A stretch of 64,000 nucleotides of DNA from Nocardiopsis sp. FR4 (GTDB lineage Bacteria > Actinomycetota > Actinomycetes > Streptosporangiales > Streptosporangiaceae), in contig NZ_VWVV01000023.1 in assembly GCF_009830945.1 (NCBI RefSeq), positions 1-64,000 of the forward strand, read 5' to 3'. Below are positions 56,884 through 64,000 of the stretch, piece by piece (the first letter of the stretch is position 1; every line of letters begins with the position of its first letter). The position numbers and the translations under genes were made by a program. The notes beneath the pieces were generated by a model. It saw only the letters and a program-made list of their open reading frames with translations. It had not been told where the DNA came from and did no database searches.

Positions 56884-58788
56884 ATGTCGAGTAACAGCGA
56901 CCACGAGCGCATCGTCGCGGACCGCTACCTCCTGCGGCGCGAACTCGGGCGCGGTGGCATGGGGGTGGTCTGGGAGGCCTTCGACCCGTCCCTGGACCGG
57001 GTCGTGGCGATCAAGCAGGTGCTTCTCCCCGACCACTTCACCGACGCCGAGCGCCGGGACGCCCATGACCGGGTCAGGCGCGAGGCGCGGTCGGCCGCGC
57101 GGATCAGCCACCCCACCGTGGTCACCGTCCACGACGTCTTCGAGTACGAGGGCGACCCGTGGGTGGTCATGGAACTGATCGAGGGCGGATCCCTCCAGGA
57201 GCGGCTCAACGCACAGGGCGCCCTGCCGGTGGAGACGGTCGCCGGGATCGCGGAGTCCCTGCTCAGAGCGGTCCAGGCGGCGGAGGCGGCCGGGGTCCTG
57301 CACCGGGACATCAAGCCGGGGAACATCATGCTGTCGCTGGACGGCCGGGTGGTCCTCACCGACTTCGGCATCGCCACGATGGAGGGCGGGCCCAGCATCA
57401 CCCGCACGGGCGCCCTGATCGGCTCCCCCGAGTACATGCCGCCGGAGCGGTTGCAGGGGGATCCCGCCGACCACCGGGGCGACCTGTGGAGTATCGGGGT
57501 GACCCTGTTCGCGGCGGTGGAGGGCCTCTCCCCGTTCCGCCGGGACAGCCTCACGGCGGCGATCGCGGCGGTGATCTCCGCGCCGCTGCCGCCGATGACG
57601 CGCGCCGGGTGGCTGGAGCCCGTGATCAGCGGACTCCTGGAGCGCGATCCGGACCGGCGGCTGAGCGCCGACCGGGCGCTGGCGCTGCTGCGCGAGCGCG
57701 GCGGCGCCCACGGGGGTGCCGCCTCCGGCGGGTACCCGGGATACGGCACCGGTCCGGCCAGCGTCCACCCCGGCACGCCGCCCCCGCCGCCGCAGGGACC
57801 CTCCCCCGTTCCCCCGGGACACAGCGGCCCCACCGGGCCGGTCGGGCCGACCGGTCCGGTGACCCCCTTCCCGCCCGGCCGGGGGCAGCACCCGACCCCG
57901 CCCCACCAGCACCGGACCCTCCCCTACCCGGGGCCCGGCGGCGGGGGCGGCCGGGGCTTTCCCGGCGGGCCGGGCGGGCCCGGTTCCTCCACGGCTCCGC
58001 TCCACTCGGGCGGCCACGGCGGCCGCCCGTCGGGCTCGGGCGCGTCGAAGGTGCTCCTGGGCGTGGGCGCCGGAGCGGTGGTGGCGCTGCTGATCGCCGT
58101 GGCCTCGATCGGGGCCGCCCTGCGCGAGGACGGGCGGGGCACGGACGAGACCGCGACGCTGGGCGTACCCCCCGAGAGCAGCGCTCCCCCGGTGGAGCCC
58201 TCCCCCTCCGCTGTCGGTGAGGAGGCCAACGCCGGGAACGGCTACGGCGGCCAGGCCGGACACGGGGACGAGGAGGACCGGGACGACGGGGAGCCGCCCT
58301 CCTACGACGACATGGAGACCTTCCGGTCGCAGTGGTTCACCCTGGACCACCCGGCGGGGTGGCGGGTGGACGACAGCCAGATCGACAGCACGCTGGCGGT
58401 CTTCATCGCGCCCGGGAGCGACCACCAGGTGTGGGTGACGGGGTGGACGGAGGAGGAGTTCACCGGGACGAGCGCGGAGTACCTGCGGGAGACCAAGGGC
58501 GGCACCGACCAGCCCGACGACGTCACGACCGGCTTCACCGAGCTGGACCTGGAGGAGTTCGACGAGGGCGAGTTCGGTGAGGGCTGGGACGTCGCGCTGA
58601 TGGAGGCGGACTTCACCAACGACACCTGGAGCACCCCGGAGCGGCGCTTCTGGTCGTACGCGGTCAGCCTGGACCACGAGGGCACACGGGTGTTCTACCT
58701 GCTCAGCGTGAACGTTCCGCGCGAGGACGCCGACTACTACGACGACCTGCCCGAGGAGGTCATGGAGACGTTCACCCCGCACATCTGA
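56884..58788 (+). CDS. Membrane Ser/Thr protein kinase with extracellular domain
   Basis: The Hanks-type kinase domain (residues 14-280) has Gly loop GRGGMG (22-27), Lys44 in VAIKQ, HRDIKPGN with Asp142, DFGIAT, and SPEYMPPER. A Pro/Gly-rich juxtamembrane linker (about 280-385) and one membrane helix (about 388-412, SKVLLGVGAGAVVALLIAVA) follow. The extracellular domain of about 215 residues ends FYLLSVNVPREDADYYDDLP and has no PASTA repeats; it resembles a lipoprotein-like sensor fold. It is a separate kinase from the one at 15181. Confidence 0.93.
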   Translation: MSSNSDHERIVADRYLLRRELGRGGMGVVWEAFDPSLDRVVAIKQVLLPDHFTDAERRDAHDRVRREARSAARISHPTVVTVHDVFEYEGDPWVVMELIEGGSLQERLNAQGALPVETVAGIAESLLRAVQAAEAAGVLHRDIKPGNIMLSLDGRVVLTDFGIATMEGGPSITRTGALIGSPEYMPPERLQGDPADHRGDLWSIGVTLFAAVEGLSPFRRDSLTAAIAAVISAPLPPMTRAGWLEPVISGLLERDPDRRLSADRALALLRERGGAHGGAASGGYPGYGTGPASVHPGTPPPPPQGPSPVPPGHSGPTGPVGPTGPVTPFPPGRGQHPTPPHQHRTLPYPGPGGGGGRGFPGGPGGPGSSTAPLHSGGHGGRPSGSGASKVLLGVGAGAVVALLIAVASIGAALREDGRGTDETATLGVPPESSAPPVEPSPSAVGEEANAGNGYGGQAGHGDEEDRDDGEPPSYDDMETFRSQWFTLDHPAGWRVDDSQIDSTLAVFIAPGSDHQVWVTGWTEEEFTGTSAEYLRETKGGTDQPDDVTTGFTELDLEEFDEGEFGEGWDVALMEADFTNDTWSTPERRFWSYAVSLDHEGTRVFYLLSVNVPREDADYYDDLPEEVMETFTPHI

Positions 58789-58813
58789 GCCCGGTTCCCA
58801 ACGGATCCGGACG

Positions 58814-58841
58814 GGGGCCGTTCCTCTCCGGGAACGGCCCC
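58814..58841. terminator. 11-bp hairpin after kinase gene
   Basis: GGGGCCGTTCC (58814-58824), a 6-base loop, and GGAACGGCCCC (58831-58841) are followed by TTCTC, 25 bases past the kinase stop. Confidence 0.7.
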
Positions 58842-58882
58842 TTCTCGCGCGCCCCGATGCCCCGCTATAGCGTTCACCCTTG

Positions 58883-59005
58883 ACCATTGCAACGAACCGA
58901 CTGCCTTCATTGCGTTGACTTCACAACCATTGCAATGATTAGAAGGCTATAACCTGCATAAACAAGAATCCAATGCAACAAGTATGTTGCCACAACTTAG
59001 AAGGC
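58883..59005. promoter_or_regulatory. AT-rich leader with repeated ATTGCAA and TTAGAAGGC motifs
   Basis: The ~180 bases from 58862 to 59040 are far more AT-rich than any neighbour. ACCATTGCAA occurs at 58883-58892 and 58926-58935; the second lies in the perfect palindrome CATTGCAATG (58928-58937). TTAGAAGGC occurs at 58939-58947 and 58997-59005. TTGACT near 58915 and TATAAC near 58949 are possible promoter boxes. It probably binds a dedicated regulator in front of the 59053 gene. Confidence 0.6.
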
Positions 59006-59052
59006 AACATAGCGTTTCCTTTATAAGAAACAAAAGGGCGAAGGAGAGCGCG

Positions 59053-59586
59053 ATGCAGAGGTTCGACACCCCCACTCCGATCTCGGCGGCCCTGGACGTC
59101 CCCGCCGGACGCGTCCAGCTCATCGCCGCCGACCGCACCGACACAGCCGTGGAGATCCGGCCCGCCGACCCCGCCAGGGGGCGCGACGCCAAGGCTGCCG
59201 AGCAGACCGCCGTCGCCTACGCCGACGGTGTGCTGCGGATCCAGGCCCCCGAGGCCGGGAACCAGCACCTGGGCCCCTCCGGAGCGGTGGAGGTCACCGT
59301 CCAGCTCCCGTCCGGTTCGAGCGTCCGGGGCACGGCCGCCGGCTGCGAACTGCGCGGCGTCGGGCGCCTCGGCGACGTCGTCTTCGACGGTGCCTACCGC
59401 CGGACCAAGATCGACGAGGCCGCCGGCCTCCGCCTCACCGCCGTGGACGGCGACGTCGAGGTCGGCCGCCTCACCGGCCCCGCCGAGATCACCACCGCGC
59501 GGGGCGACATCCGCGTCACCGAGGCCACCGCCGGCGCGCTGGTGTTGACCACCCGAACGGGCGACGTCACCGCCCGCGGCCTCTGA
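59053..59586 (+). CDS. Adhesin-type beta-strand repeat protein (DUF4097-like)
   Basis: The 177-residue protein begins MQRFDTPTPISAALDVPAGR without a signal peptide and is almost all beta strands. Repeating VEVxxLxGPAEITTARGDIR-like units in the C-terminal half suggest a right-handed beta solenoid of the DUF4097 type. Proteins with this start are common in streptomycetes and run about 210-230 residues, so this one may be short by a strand or two. AAGGAGAG precedes the ATG at 59053. Its AT-rich leader suggests strong specific control. The function is not known. Confidence 0.75.
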   Translation: MQRFDTPTPISAALDVPAGRVQLIAADRTDTAVEIRPADPARGRDAKAAEQTAVAYADGVLRIQAPEAGNQHLGPSGAVEVTVQLPSGSSVRGTAAGCELRGVGRLGDVVFDGAYRRTKIDEAAGLRLTAVDGDVEVGRLTGPAEITTARGDIRVTEATAGALVLTTRTGDVTARGL

Positions 59587-59647
59587 GCGGCACCCCGACC
59601 CGGAGGAGCGCTGGGACAGCGGCCGCACGGGGTCCGGAACGGGAAGA

Positions 59648-59684
59648 GCCCCCGCACTCCGACAGGTCGGTGGAGTGCGGGGGC
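59648..59684. terminator. 12-13-bp hairpin after the DUF4097-like gene
   Basis: GCCCCCGCACTCC pairs exactly with GGAGTGCGGGGGC across an 11-base loop that itself contains GACAGGTC. It lies 61 bases past the stop and can also end the leftward transglycosylase transcript, which stops at 59809. Confidence 0.7.
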
Positions 59685-59808
59685 CGTGCGGTGCGCGGGC
59701 GGGGGACGGGGGATGCCCGGACAACGGGCCGGGCGCCGGAGCGGGTTCGCGGTTCCTCGCCTCCGGGGCGGGCCGGGGTGCCCGCTCGTACCGGGCCGGT
59801 GGCCGGTG

Positions 59809-60474
59809 CTAGTACCAGCCGACCGACTGGGAGTGGGACCAGGCGTCACACGGGGTGCCGTAGCGGCCCTTGATGTAGTCGATGCCCCAGGCGATCTGCG
59901 TGGCCGGGTTGCTCTGCCAGTCAGAACCGTGCGAGGCCATCTTGCTGCCGGGCAGGGCCTGCGGAATCCCGTAGGCGCCCGAACTGGGGTTCTGCGCGGT
60001 GTGGTTCCAGTTGCTCTCCTTCTCCCACAGGGGCTCGAGGCAACCGTGGAACTGGTCGGCGCCCCACCCCTCGGCCAGCACCATCTGCAAGGCGATGCCC
60101 TTGGGGTCCCCGGAGAAGACGGGGGTTTCCTCCTCGACCCCCTCCTCTTCCTCTTCCTCTTCCTCCTCCTTGATGTCGCTCCCGTCAGCCTGGGCCGTCA
60201 CGGTCCCGTTGGCGCGGGCGGCTTCACGCTCCTCAGCGGCCTGCGCGCGCAGGCTCTGGAGCTCTTCCTGGCTCAACTGCTCGGAGAAGAACTGGTCCTC
60301 CCCGGTCTCGGTGTCGGCCGCGGTTTCCTCGGTGTCCGGCAGGGCGGCGCTGGCCGCGGCCTCCGGGTCGACGCCTTCGTCCGCGAAGGCGGAGACGGCG
60401 AAGGTCGCACCCGCCGCGAGGGTCGCCGCACCGACCGCCGCCGTACTGCGCAGCGACATTCGGTTGAGTAGCAC
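59809..60474 (-). CDS. Secreted lytic transglycosylase (tandem copy 1)
   Basis: The 221-residue exported protein has a signal region (VLLNRMSLRSTAAVGAATLA to VSAFA), an acidic Glu-rich linker with EEEEEEEEE, and a C-terminal transglycosylase-like domain (about 120-221) from IALQMVLAEGWGADQFHGCL. The domain contains LEPLWEKESNWNHTAQNPSS with candidate catalytic Glu, GAYGIPQALPGSKM, and ends WSHSQSVGWY. This is the aggregation-promoting-factor/SLT-like family that cuts peptidoglycan. GTG at 60474 is chosen because GGGAAAGG lies 7-9 bases upstream. The domain is nearly identical in DNA to the upstream paralogue. Confidence 0.85.
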   Translation of the reverse strand: MLLNRMSLRSTAAVGAATLAAGATFAVSAFADEGVDPEAAASAALPDTEETAADTETGEDQFFSEQLSQEELQSLRAQAAEEREAARANGTVTAQADGSDIKEEEEEEEEEGVEEETPVFSGDPKGIALQMVLAEGWGADQFHGCLEPLWEKESNWNHTAQNPSSGAYGIPQALPGSKMASHGSDWQSNPATQIAWGIDYIKGRYGTPCDAWSHSQSVGWY

Positions 60475-60518
60475 GGATTGCCTTTCCCAAAAGGGGGTCA
60501 ATGGCAGGGAAAGCCCTA

Positions 60519-61202
60519 TTAATACCAGTTATTGGCCTGGGAGTGGGACCAAGCGCCGCAGGGGTTGCCGTAGCGGCCCTTGATGTAGTCGATGCCCCAG
60601 GCGATCTGCGTGGCGGGGTTGGTCCGCCAGTCGGAGCCGTGCGAGGCCATCTTGTCGCCGGGGAGGGACTGCGGGATCCCGTAGGCGCCCGAACTGGGGT
60701 TCTGCGCGGTGTGGTTCCAGTTGCTCTCCTTCTCCCACAGGGGCTCGAGGCAGTCGTGGAACTGGTCGGCGCCCCACCCCTCGGCCAGGACCATGTCCAG
60801 GGCGATCTCCTTGGGAGAACCGGAGGGAACCGAGGCGGCAGCGGCGGCGGTGCCGGAGGTGTCGGGCTCCGGCTCGGGCTCCGGCTCGGCGGCCTCCTCA
60901 CCCGTGGCGCTGGCGGAACGGAGGGCGTCCTCGGCCGCCGCGCCGGCCTGCTCGCGGCTGCTGTCGCGCCGGGCCTGCTGCTCCTGCTCGTCCTGGTCGG
61001 ACCGCGCGGCGAAGAAGTCGTCGACCGCGGCCCCGCCCTCATCAGGGGCGGGCTGCTCGGGCACCACCGCCGCGGAGGCGAACTGGGAGGGGTCGACCGC
61101 GACGTTCTCGGCGAACGCGGCGACGGAGAACGTGCCCCCGGCAACGAGGGTCGCGGCTCCGACGGCGCCCGCATGGCGCAGCGAGATCAGGTGGATTGGC
61201 AA
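60519..61202 (-). CDS. Secreted lytic transglycosylase (tandem copy 2)
   Basis: The 227-residue paralogue, 44 bases upstream in the same direction, has the same plan: signal (ISLRHAGAVGAATLVAGGTF to VAAFA), a disordered linker (Ala/Glu/Pro, EPEPEPEP), and the same catalytic domain ending WSHSQANNWY. The chosen start is TTG at 61202 (LPIHLISLR), which aligns exactly with VLLNRMSLR of copy 1 and has AAAGGG upstream. No ATG or GTG nearby fits a signal sequence. The two genes form a duplicated pair and are probably co-transcribed. Confidence 0.82.
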   Translation of the reverse strand: MPIHLISLRHAGAVGAATLVAGGTFSVAAFAENVAVDPSQFASAAVVPEQPAPDEGGAAVDDFFAARSDQDEQEQQARRDSSREQAGAAAEDALRSASATGEEAAEPEPEPEPDTSGTAAAAASVPSGSPKEIALDMVLAEGWGADQFHDCLEPLWEKESNWNHTAQNPSSGAYGIPQSLPGDKMASHGSDWRTNPATQIAWGIDYIKGRYGNPCGAWSHSQANNWY

Positions 61203-61637
61203 GGGAAATCGCCCTTTCGCGTAGACGCACACGTGCCCCCCATGGGCGTTCGTGTGTTGTGCTTCGCCGCTGCCGACCACGTGGCCCTGGTATCGGGGTG
61301 CGCGGTGGGACGGATCTACCGTTCGACCGACCGCGACTCGGGTCACATCACGTGGGAGGGGATGTTCTGTGCAGCGGCTTCAGCCTGCATCATCGTCACG
61401 ACGAAGTAACGCCACTTTTACTATGGCTTGGATCACATCACGGAATGCGCCCACTTTGCGGACTTCTGACCTGCACTTATGCACGAAGAGTAAACAGGGT
61501 TTCAAGGTAAAACCAGGTAAGGCCCACGTCTCGACAGCTCGGAAGCCCCTCCGACGGCGAGACGCGCGTCACCGCGCGGGGCGCGTCTGAGTACCTGTAC
61601 GGATGTACGGGGCCCGCGCGGGGGACAGGATGTGCGC
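61203..61637. other. Divergent region before the large membrane protein
   Basis: No gene is supported in ~435 bases. It should contain the transglycosylase promoter. I looked for a c-di-AMP (ydaO) riboswitch, often found before such genes, and did not find its conserved blocks by eye. GGGGACAGGA at 61621-61630 is the ribosome binding site of the next gene. Confidence 0.5.
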
Positions 61638-64000
61638 ATGGACACCCACGGCTCCCCACCACCCCCCGCCGGGCACCGGATCACCTGCCCGGACTGCCGC
61701 GCTCCGCTGCCCGACCAGCCCCGCGCGTGCGGACGGTGCGGGCTCCTGCTCGTCGGCGACGGCGCCCAGCGCCTGTGGTGGATCGACACGGAGCTCGCTC
61801 GGTTGCGCGAACGGGAGCAGCGGCTGGCCGGGGAACGCCGCGCCCTGGTGGAACGGCTGCGTGAGGAGTCGGCCCGGGCCGGTGCCAGTGCCCTCCCCGC
61901 CCCCTCCGCCGGGCTCGGGGCCCCCAGCGCCCCCGGATCCCCGGGCGGGCACGGGGCCGGGTTCGCCGCGGCCCCCGCTCCCGGCACCGTCCCCGGTCCC
62001 ACTCCCGGGAGCGCGGTCGGCCTCGGGCGGCTCCCCCGGGCGGCCGGAGAGGTCACCCGCCGCTCCGCGCAGAACGTCATCCTCGGTCTGGGCGGGCTGC
62101 TCGTCGGCATCGCCGCCCTGGTCTTCGCCGTCTGGACCTGGAGCGACATGGGCACCGGCACCCGGGCCGGGGTCCTCGGGCTCACCACCGCGGCCTTCGC
62201 CGCCGCGGCCCCGGTCCTGTACCGGCGCGGGCTCCGGGCGACCGCCGAGACCTTCGCCTGCCTGGCCGCCGCGCTGCTGTGCATCGACGCCCTCGCCCTG
62301 TGGCTGCTGATGTCGGAGCGGTTCGGCAGCGGCCCCGGGTACACCGCGACGGTGCTCGCGGCGATCGGCGCGCTGCTGGCCCTGTACCCCCTGGCGGCGC
62401 CGCTCCGCTCGCCCCGGATCCTCACCGCCCTGCTGTGCCAGCCGGTGCCGGTGCTGGTGGTGGCCTCGCTCCCCTCCGACGGGGCCTGGGCCTGGATACT
62501 GCCCGCCCTCGCCGCGACCGCTCTCGCGGACCTGGCCGCCGCCCGGTGGCTCGACGCCTCCCGCCCGGGCCGCCCCGTGCGCACCCTGCGGGCCACGGGC
62601 ACGGTGCTGTGGGTGTTCGCGCTGCTCCTGACGGCGGTCCTGCTCCTCGTGGTCTCCGAGACCTCCGATCCGGTGCGCTGGTGGGCCCTGGCCGCCACCC
62701 TGCTGCTGTCGGGCGCGACCGGCCTCCTGCTCGCCCGCCGCCCGCCGGACCGGGCCCCGTCCCCGGCCGCGCCCCCCGCGAACGCACCCGCCCCGGGTGC
62801 ACCCGCCCCGAGTGCTCCCGGACAGCCCCTCCGCGACCCCCGCCCGGCGGTGTATACGGTCGTCGCGCTGCTGTCCCTGGGCGCGGCACCCCTGGCCGCC
62901 GGTCCCCCGCGTCTACCCGTGCTGCCCCGGGTCCCCCTGTCCGTGTGGACGGGCGCACCCGGGACCAAGACGGTGGCGGAGGCCCTGTACCTGTCCGAGG
63001 CGCCGTCGGCTCCCGTGCCCGGCCCGCTCTACCTGGCCGCCGTCCTGGTCGCGGCCGTCCTGGCCCTGGGCGCGGCGGCCCTCCTGCGCCGCGACGCCCT
63101 GGTCACCGCCGCGGCCCTGGTCGCGCCGCCGACGCTCCTGGCGGTTCCGCTGCTGCTGGGGGCGCCGGGCGCGGCGGCGGTGGCGTGGGCGCTGGCCGTA
63201 GGCACCGCCCTGGTCCTGGGCGCCTCGCTGACCGGGCGCCGGGCCCCGGCGCGGACCTGTGCGACCACCGGGACCCTGACCCTGGCGACCGGCCTGCTGT
63301 GGTCGCTCCCGAGCCAGAACGCGTCCCTGGCCGCGCTGGTGGCCGTGGGTGCGACGGCGCTCGCCGCCGTGCTGCTGTACCGGCGCGCCGCCGCTCCGTA
63401 CGGCCCGGCGGTCACGCTGTACGCGACGGGCCTGGTCCTGGCCGCGCTGACCCTGCTCACCGGAGGGTTCTTCCTGCTGGGACTGGTGGTCTCCGAGACG
63501 GTCCCGGCCACGGCCTGGTGGCTGCTGACCGCCGCCTGCCTGCTGACCGGGGCCACCGCCCTGGCCTCCGGCCGCGCGGGCGCTCCGCCCGCCCTCCGCG
63601 ACGCGGCCACCGGGTTCCCGTCCGCGCTGACCGCGGGGGGCCTGCTCCTGCTGCCGGCCGCACCCCTGCTGGCGGGCCGCGCGCAGAGTCCCGGGCTGCC
63701 CCTGCTGCCCCGGGACGGGGTCTGGTCCCAGCCCGCCTCGGTGCTGCTGGACCCGGCCCTCCCGGCCCTGGGGCTGTCCGCCGGGCCGGGCGGCGGCGCG
63801 GCGGCCGCCACGGCGGCGGGGGTGCTCCTGGCCGGTGCCGTGGCGGTGACGCTGGCGGCCCGGCTCGACGGGCGCCGGACCGGGGTCGCCGCGGCGCTCG
63901 CCGCCGCGCCCGCGCTGGTCCCGCTTCCGCTGGTCCTCGGGCTGCCGTTCGCCGTCGCGCTGGCGTGGCTGGGAGCCGTCGGCGCGGCGCTGGCCGTGTG
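61638..64000 (+). CDS. Very large zinc-ribbon polytopic membrane protein (partial, runs off the end)
   Basis: An uninterrupted frame from ATG 61638 (GGGGACAGGA upstream) runs to the window end, 787 codons without a stop. The N-terminus has a zinc ribbon: CPDCRAPLP then CGRCG (residues about 17-36). A short coiled coil (ELARLREREQRLAGERRALV) and a Pro/Gly/Ala linker follow. From about residue 150 onward there are at least 20 hydrophobic helices, mostly Ala/Leu/Val-rich, organised in repeating blocks such as LVVSETSDPVRWWALAATLL and LVVSETVPATAWWLLTAACL. Large actinobacterial membrane proteins of this type have no known function. A low-confidence alternative start is GTG 61632. Confidence 0.85.
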   Translation, partial: MDTHGSPPPPAGHRITCPDCRAPLPDQPRACGRCGLLLVGDGAQRLWWIDTELARLREREQRLAGERRALVERLREESARAGASALPAPSAGLGAPSAPGSPGGHGAGFAAAPAPGTVPGPTPGSAVGLGRLPRAAGEVTRRSAQNVILGLGGLLVGIAALVFAVWTWSDMGTGTRAGVLGLTTAAFAAAAPVLYRRGLRATAETFACLAAALLCIDALALWLLMSERFGSGPGYTATVLAAIGALLALYPLAAPLRSPRILTALLCQPVPVLVVASLPSDGAWAWILPALAATALADLAAARWLDASRPGRPVRTLRATGTVLWVFALLLTAVLLLVVSETSDPVRWWALAATLLLSGATGLLLARRPPDRAPSPAAPPANAPAPGAPAPSAPGQPLRDPRPAVYTVVALLSLGAAPLAAGPPRLPVLPRVPLSVWTGAPGTKTVAEALYLSEAPSAPVPGPLYLAAVLVAAVLALGAAALLRRDALVTAAALVAPPTLLAVPLLLGAPGAAAVAWALAVGTALVLGASLTGRRAPARTCATTGTLTLATGLLWSLPSQNASLAALVAVGATALAAVLLYRRAAAPYGPAVTLYATGLVLAALTLLTGGFFLLGLVVSETVPATAWWLLTAACLLTGATALASGRAGAPPALRDAATGFPSALTAGGLLLLPAAPLLAGRAQSPGLPLLPRDGVWSQPASVLLDPALPALGLSAGPGGGAAAATAAGVLLAGAVAVTLAARLDGRRTGVAAALAAAPALVPLPLVLGLPFAVALAWLGAVGAALAV

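Noticed and set aside
61203-61637. c-di-AMP (ydaO) riboswitch before the transglycosylase genes
   Set aside because: Expected from other actinobacterial wall-hydrolase genes, but the conserved blocks are not visible. A covariance-model search would settle it.

Overview
The window is a 64 kb chromosomal segment from a high-GC actinomycete. Nearly every gene has the GC-rich third codon position expected of such a genome. Several families are typical of actinobacteria (XRE/DUF5753 with DUF397, DUF3352, DUF4245, DUF6542, DUF1707, membrane Ser/Thr kinases), and an ectoine hydroxylase is present. The gene content fits Nocardiopsis or a close relative in the Streptosporangiales; that placement is inference from family content only. 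I saw no rRNA, tRNA, CRISPR array, integrase or relaxase.

Layout. 1-8.8 kb: mnmA, two unrecognised genes, a small conserved protein, a damaged XRE/DUF397 regulatory module, a one-domain voltage-gated cation channel and thymidine kinase. 8.8-30.4 kb: the most distinctive region, a type IV secretion/conjugation-like apparatus read leftward from three separated blocks. In transcription order these are a TcpC/VirB8-like protein, a small two-helix membrane protein and a TcpE-like protein fused to a MinD-like domain (30399-25186); a VirB4/TcpF-like ATPase and a coiled-coil membrane protein (22190-18187); and a TcpH/VirB6-like polytopic protein, a second VirB8-like protein, a transglycosylase + NlpC/P60 wall hydrolase (TcpG-like) and a membrane protein (13808-8822). 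The order C-D-E-F-H-G matches the clostridial Tcp conjugation module, but no TcpA-like coupling ATPase or relaxase is present. A related ~22-bp element lies upstream of each block, so the blocks may be co-regulated. Between them sit a Ser/Thr kinase with four C-terminal membrane helices, a DUF6891 protein, a secreted HNH nuclease, ectoine hydroxylase and a TnpB remnant.

31-45 kb: a frameshifted NAD(P)-binding oxidoreductase, ychF, an FkbM methyltransferase, two tandem alpha/beta hydrolases, a truncated MFS gene, a LacI regulator and a GH3 beta-glucosidase. LacI-type operators lie upstream of both the MFS/lacI region and the glucosidase. A TetR regulator, rmuC, a DUF6542 protein and xseBA follow.

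45-64 kb: housekeeping genes (ispH, glpX, fumC) mixed with regulators (TetR, a frameshifted MerR), an ABC-2 exporter, a DUF1707 protein, a second Ser/Thr kinase and an adhesin-type beta-strand protein behind an unusually AT-rich leader. Then come two tandem secreted lytic transglycosylases with near-identical catalytic domains. The window ends inside a very large zinc-ribbon polytopic membrane protein.

Six genes are broken or truncated (XRE, oxidoreductase, MFS, MerR, old-yellow-enzyme fragment, TnpB). Four of the breaks are single-base shifts in or next to C/G runs, so some may be sequencing errors and not true pseudogenes.
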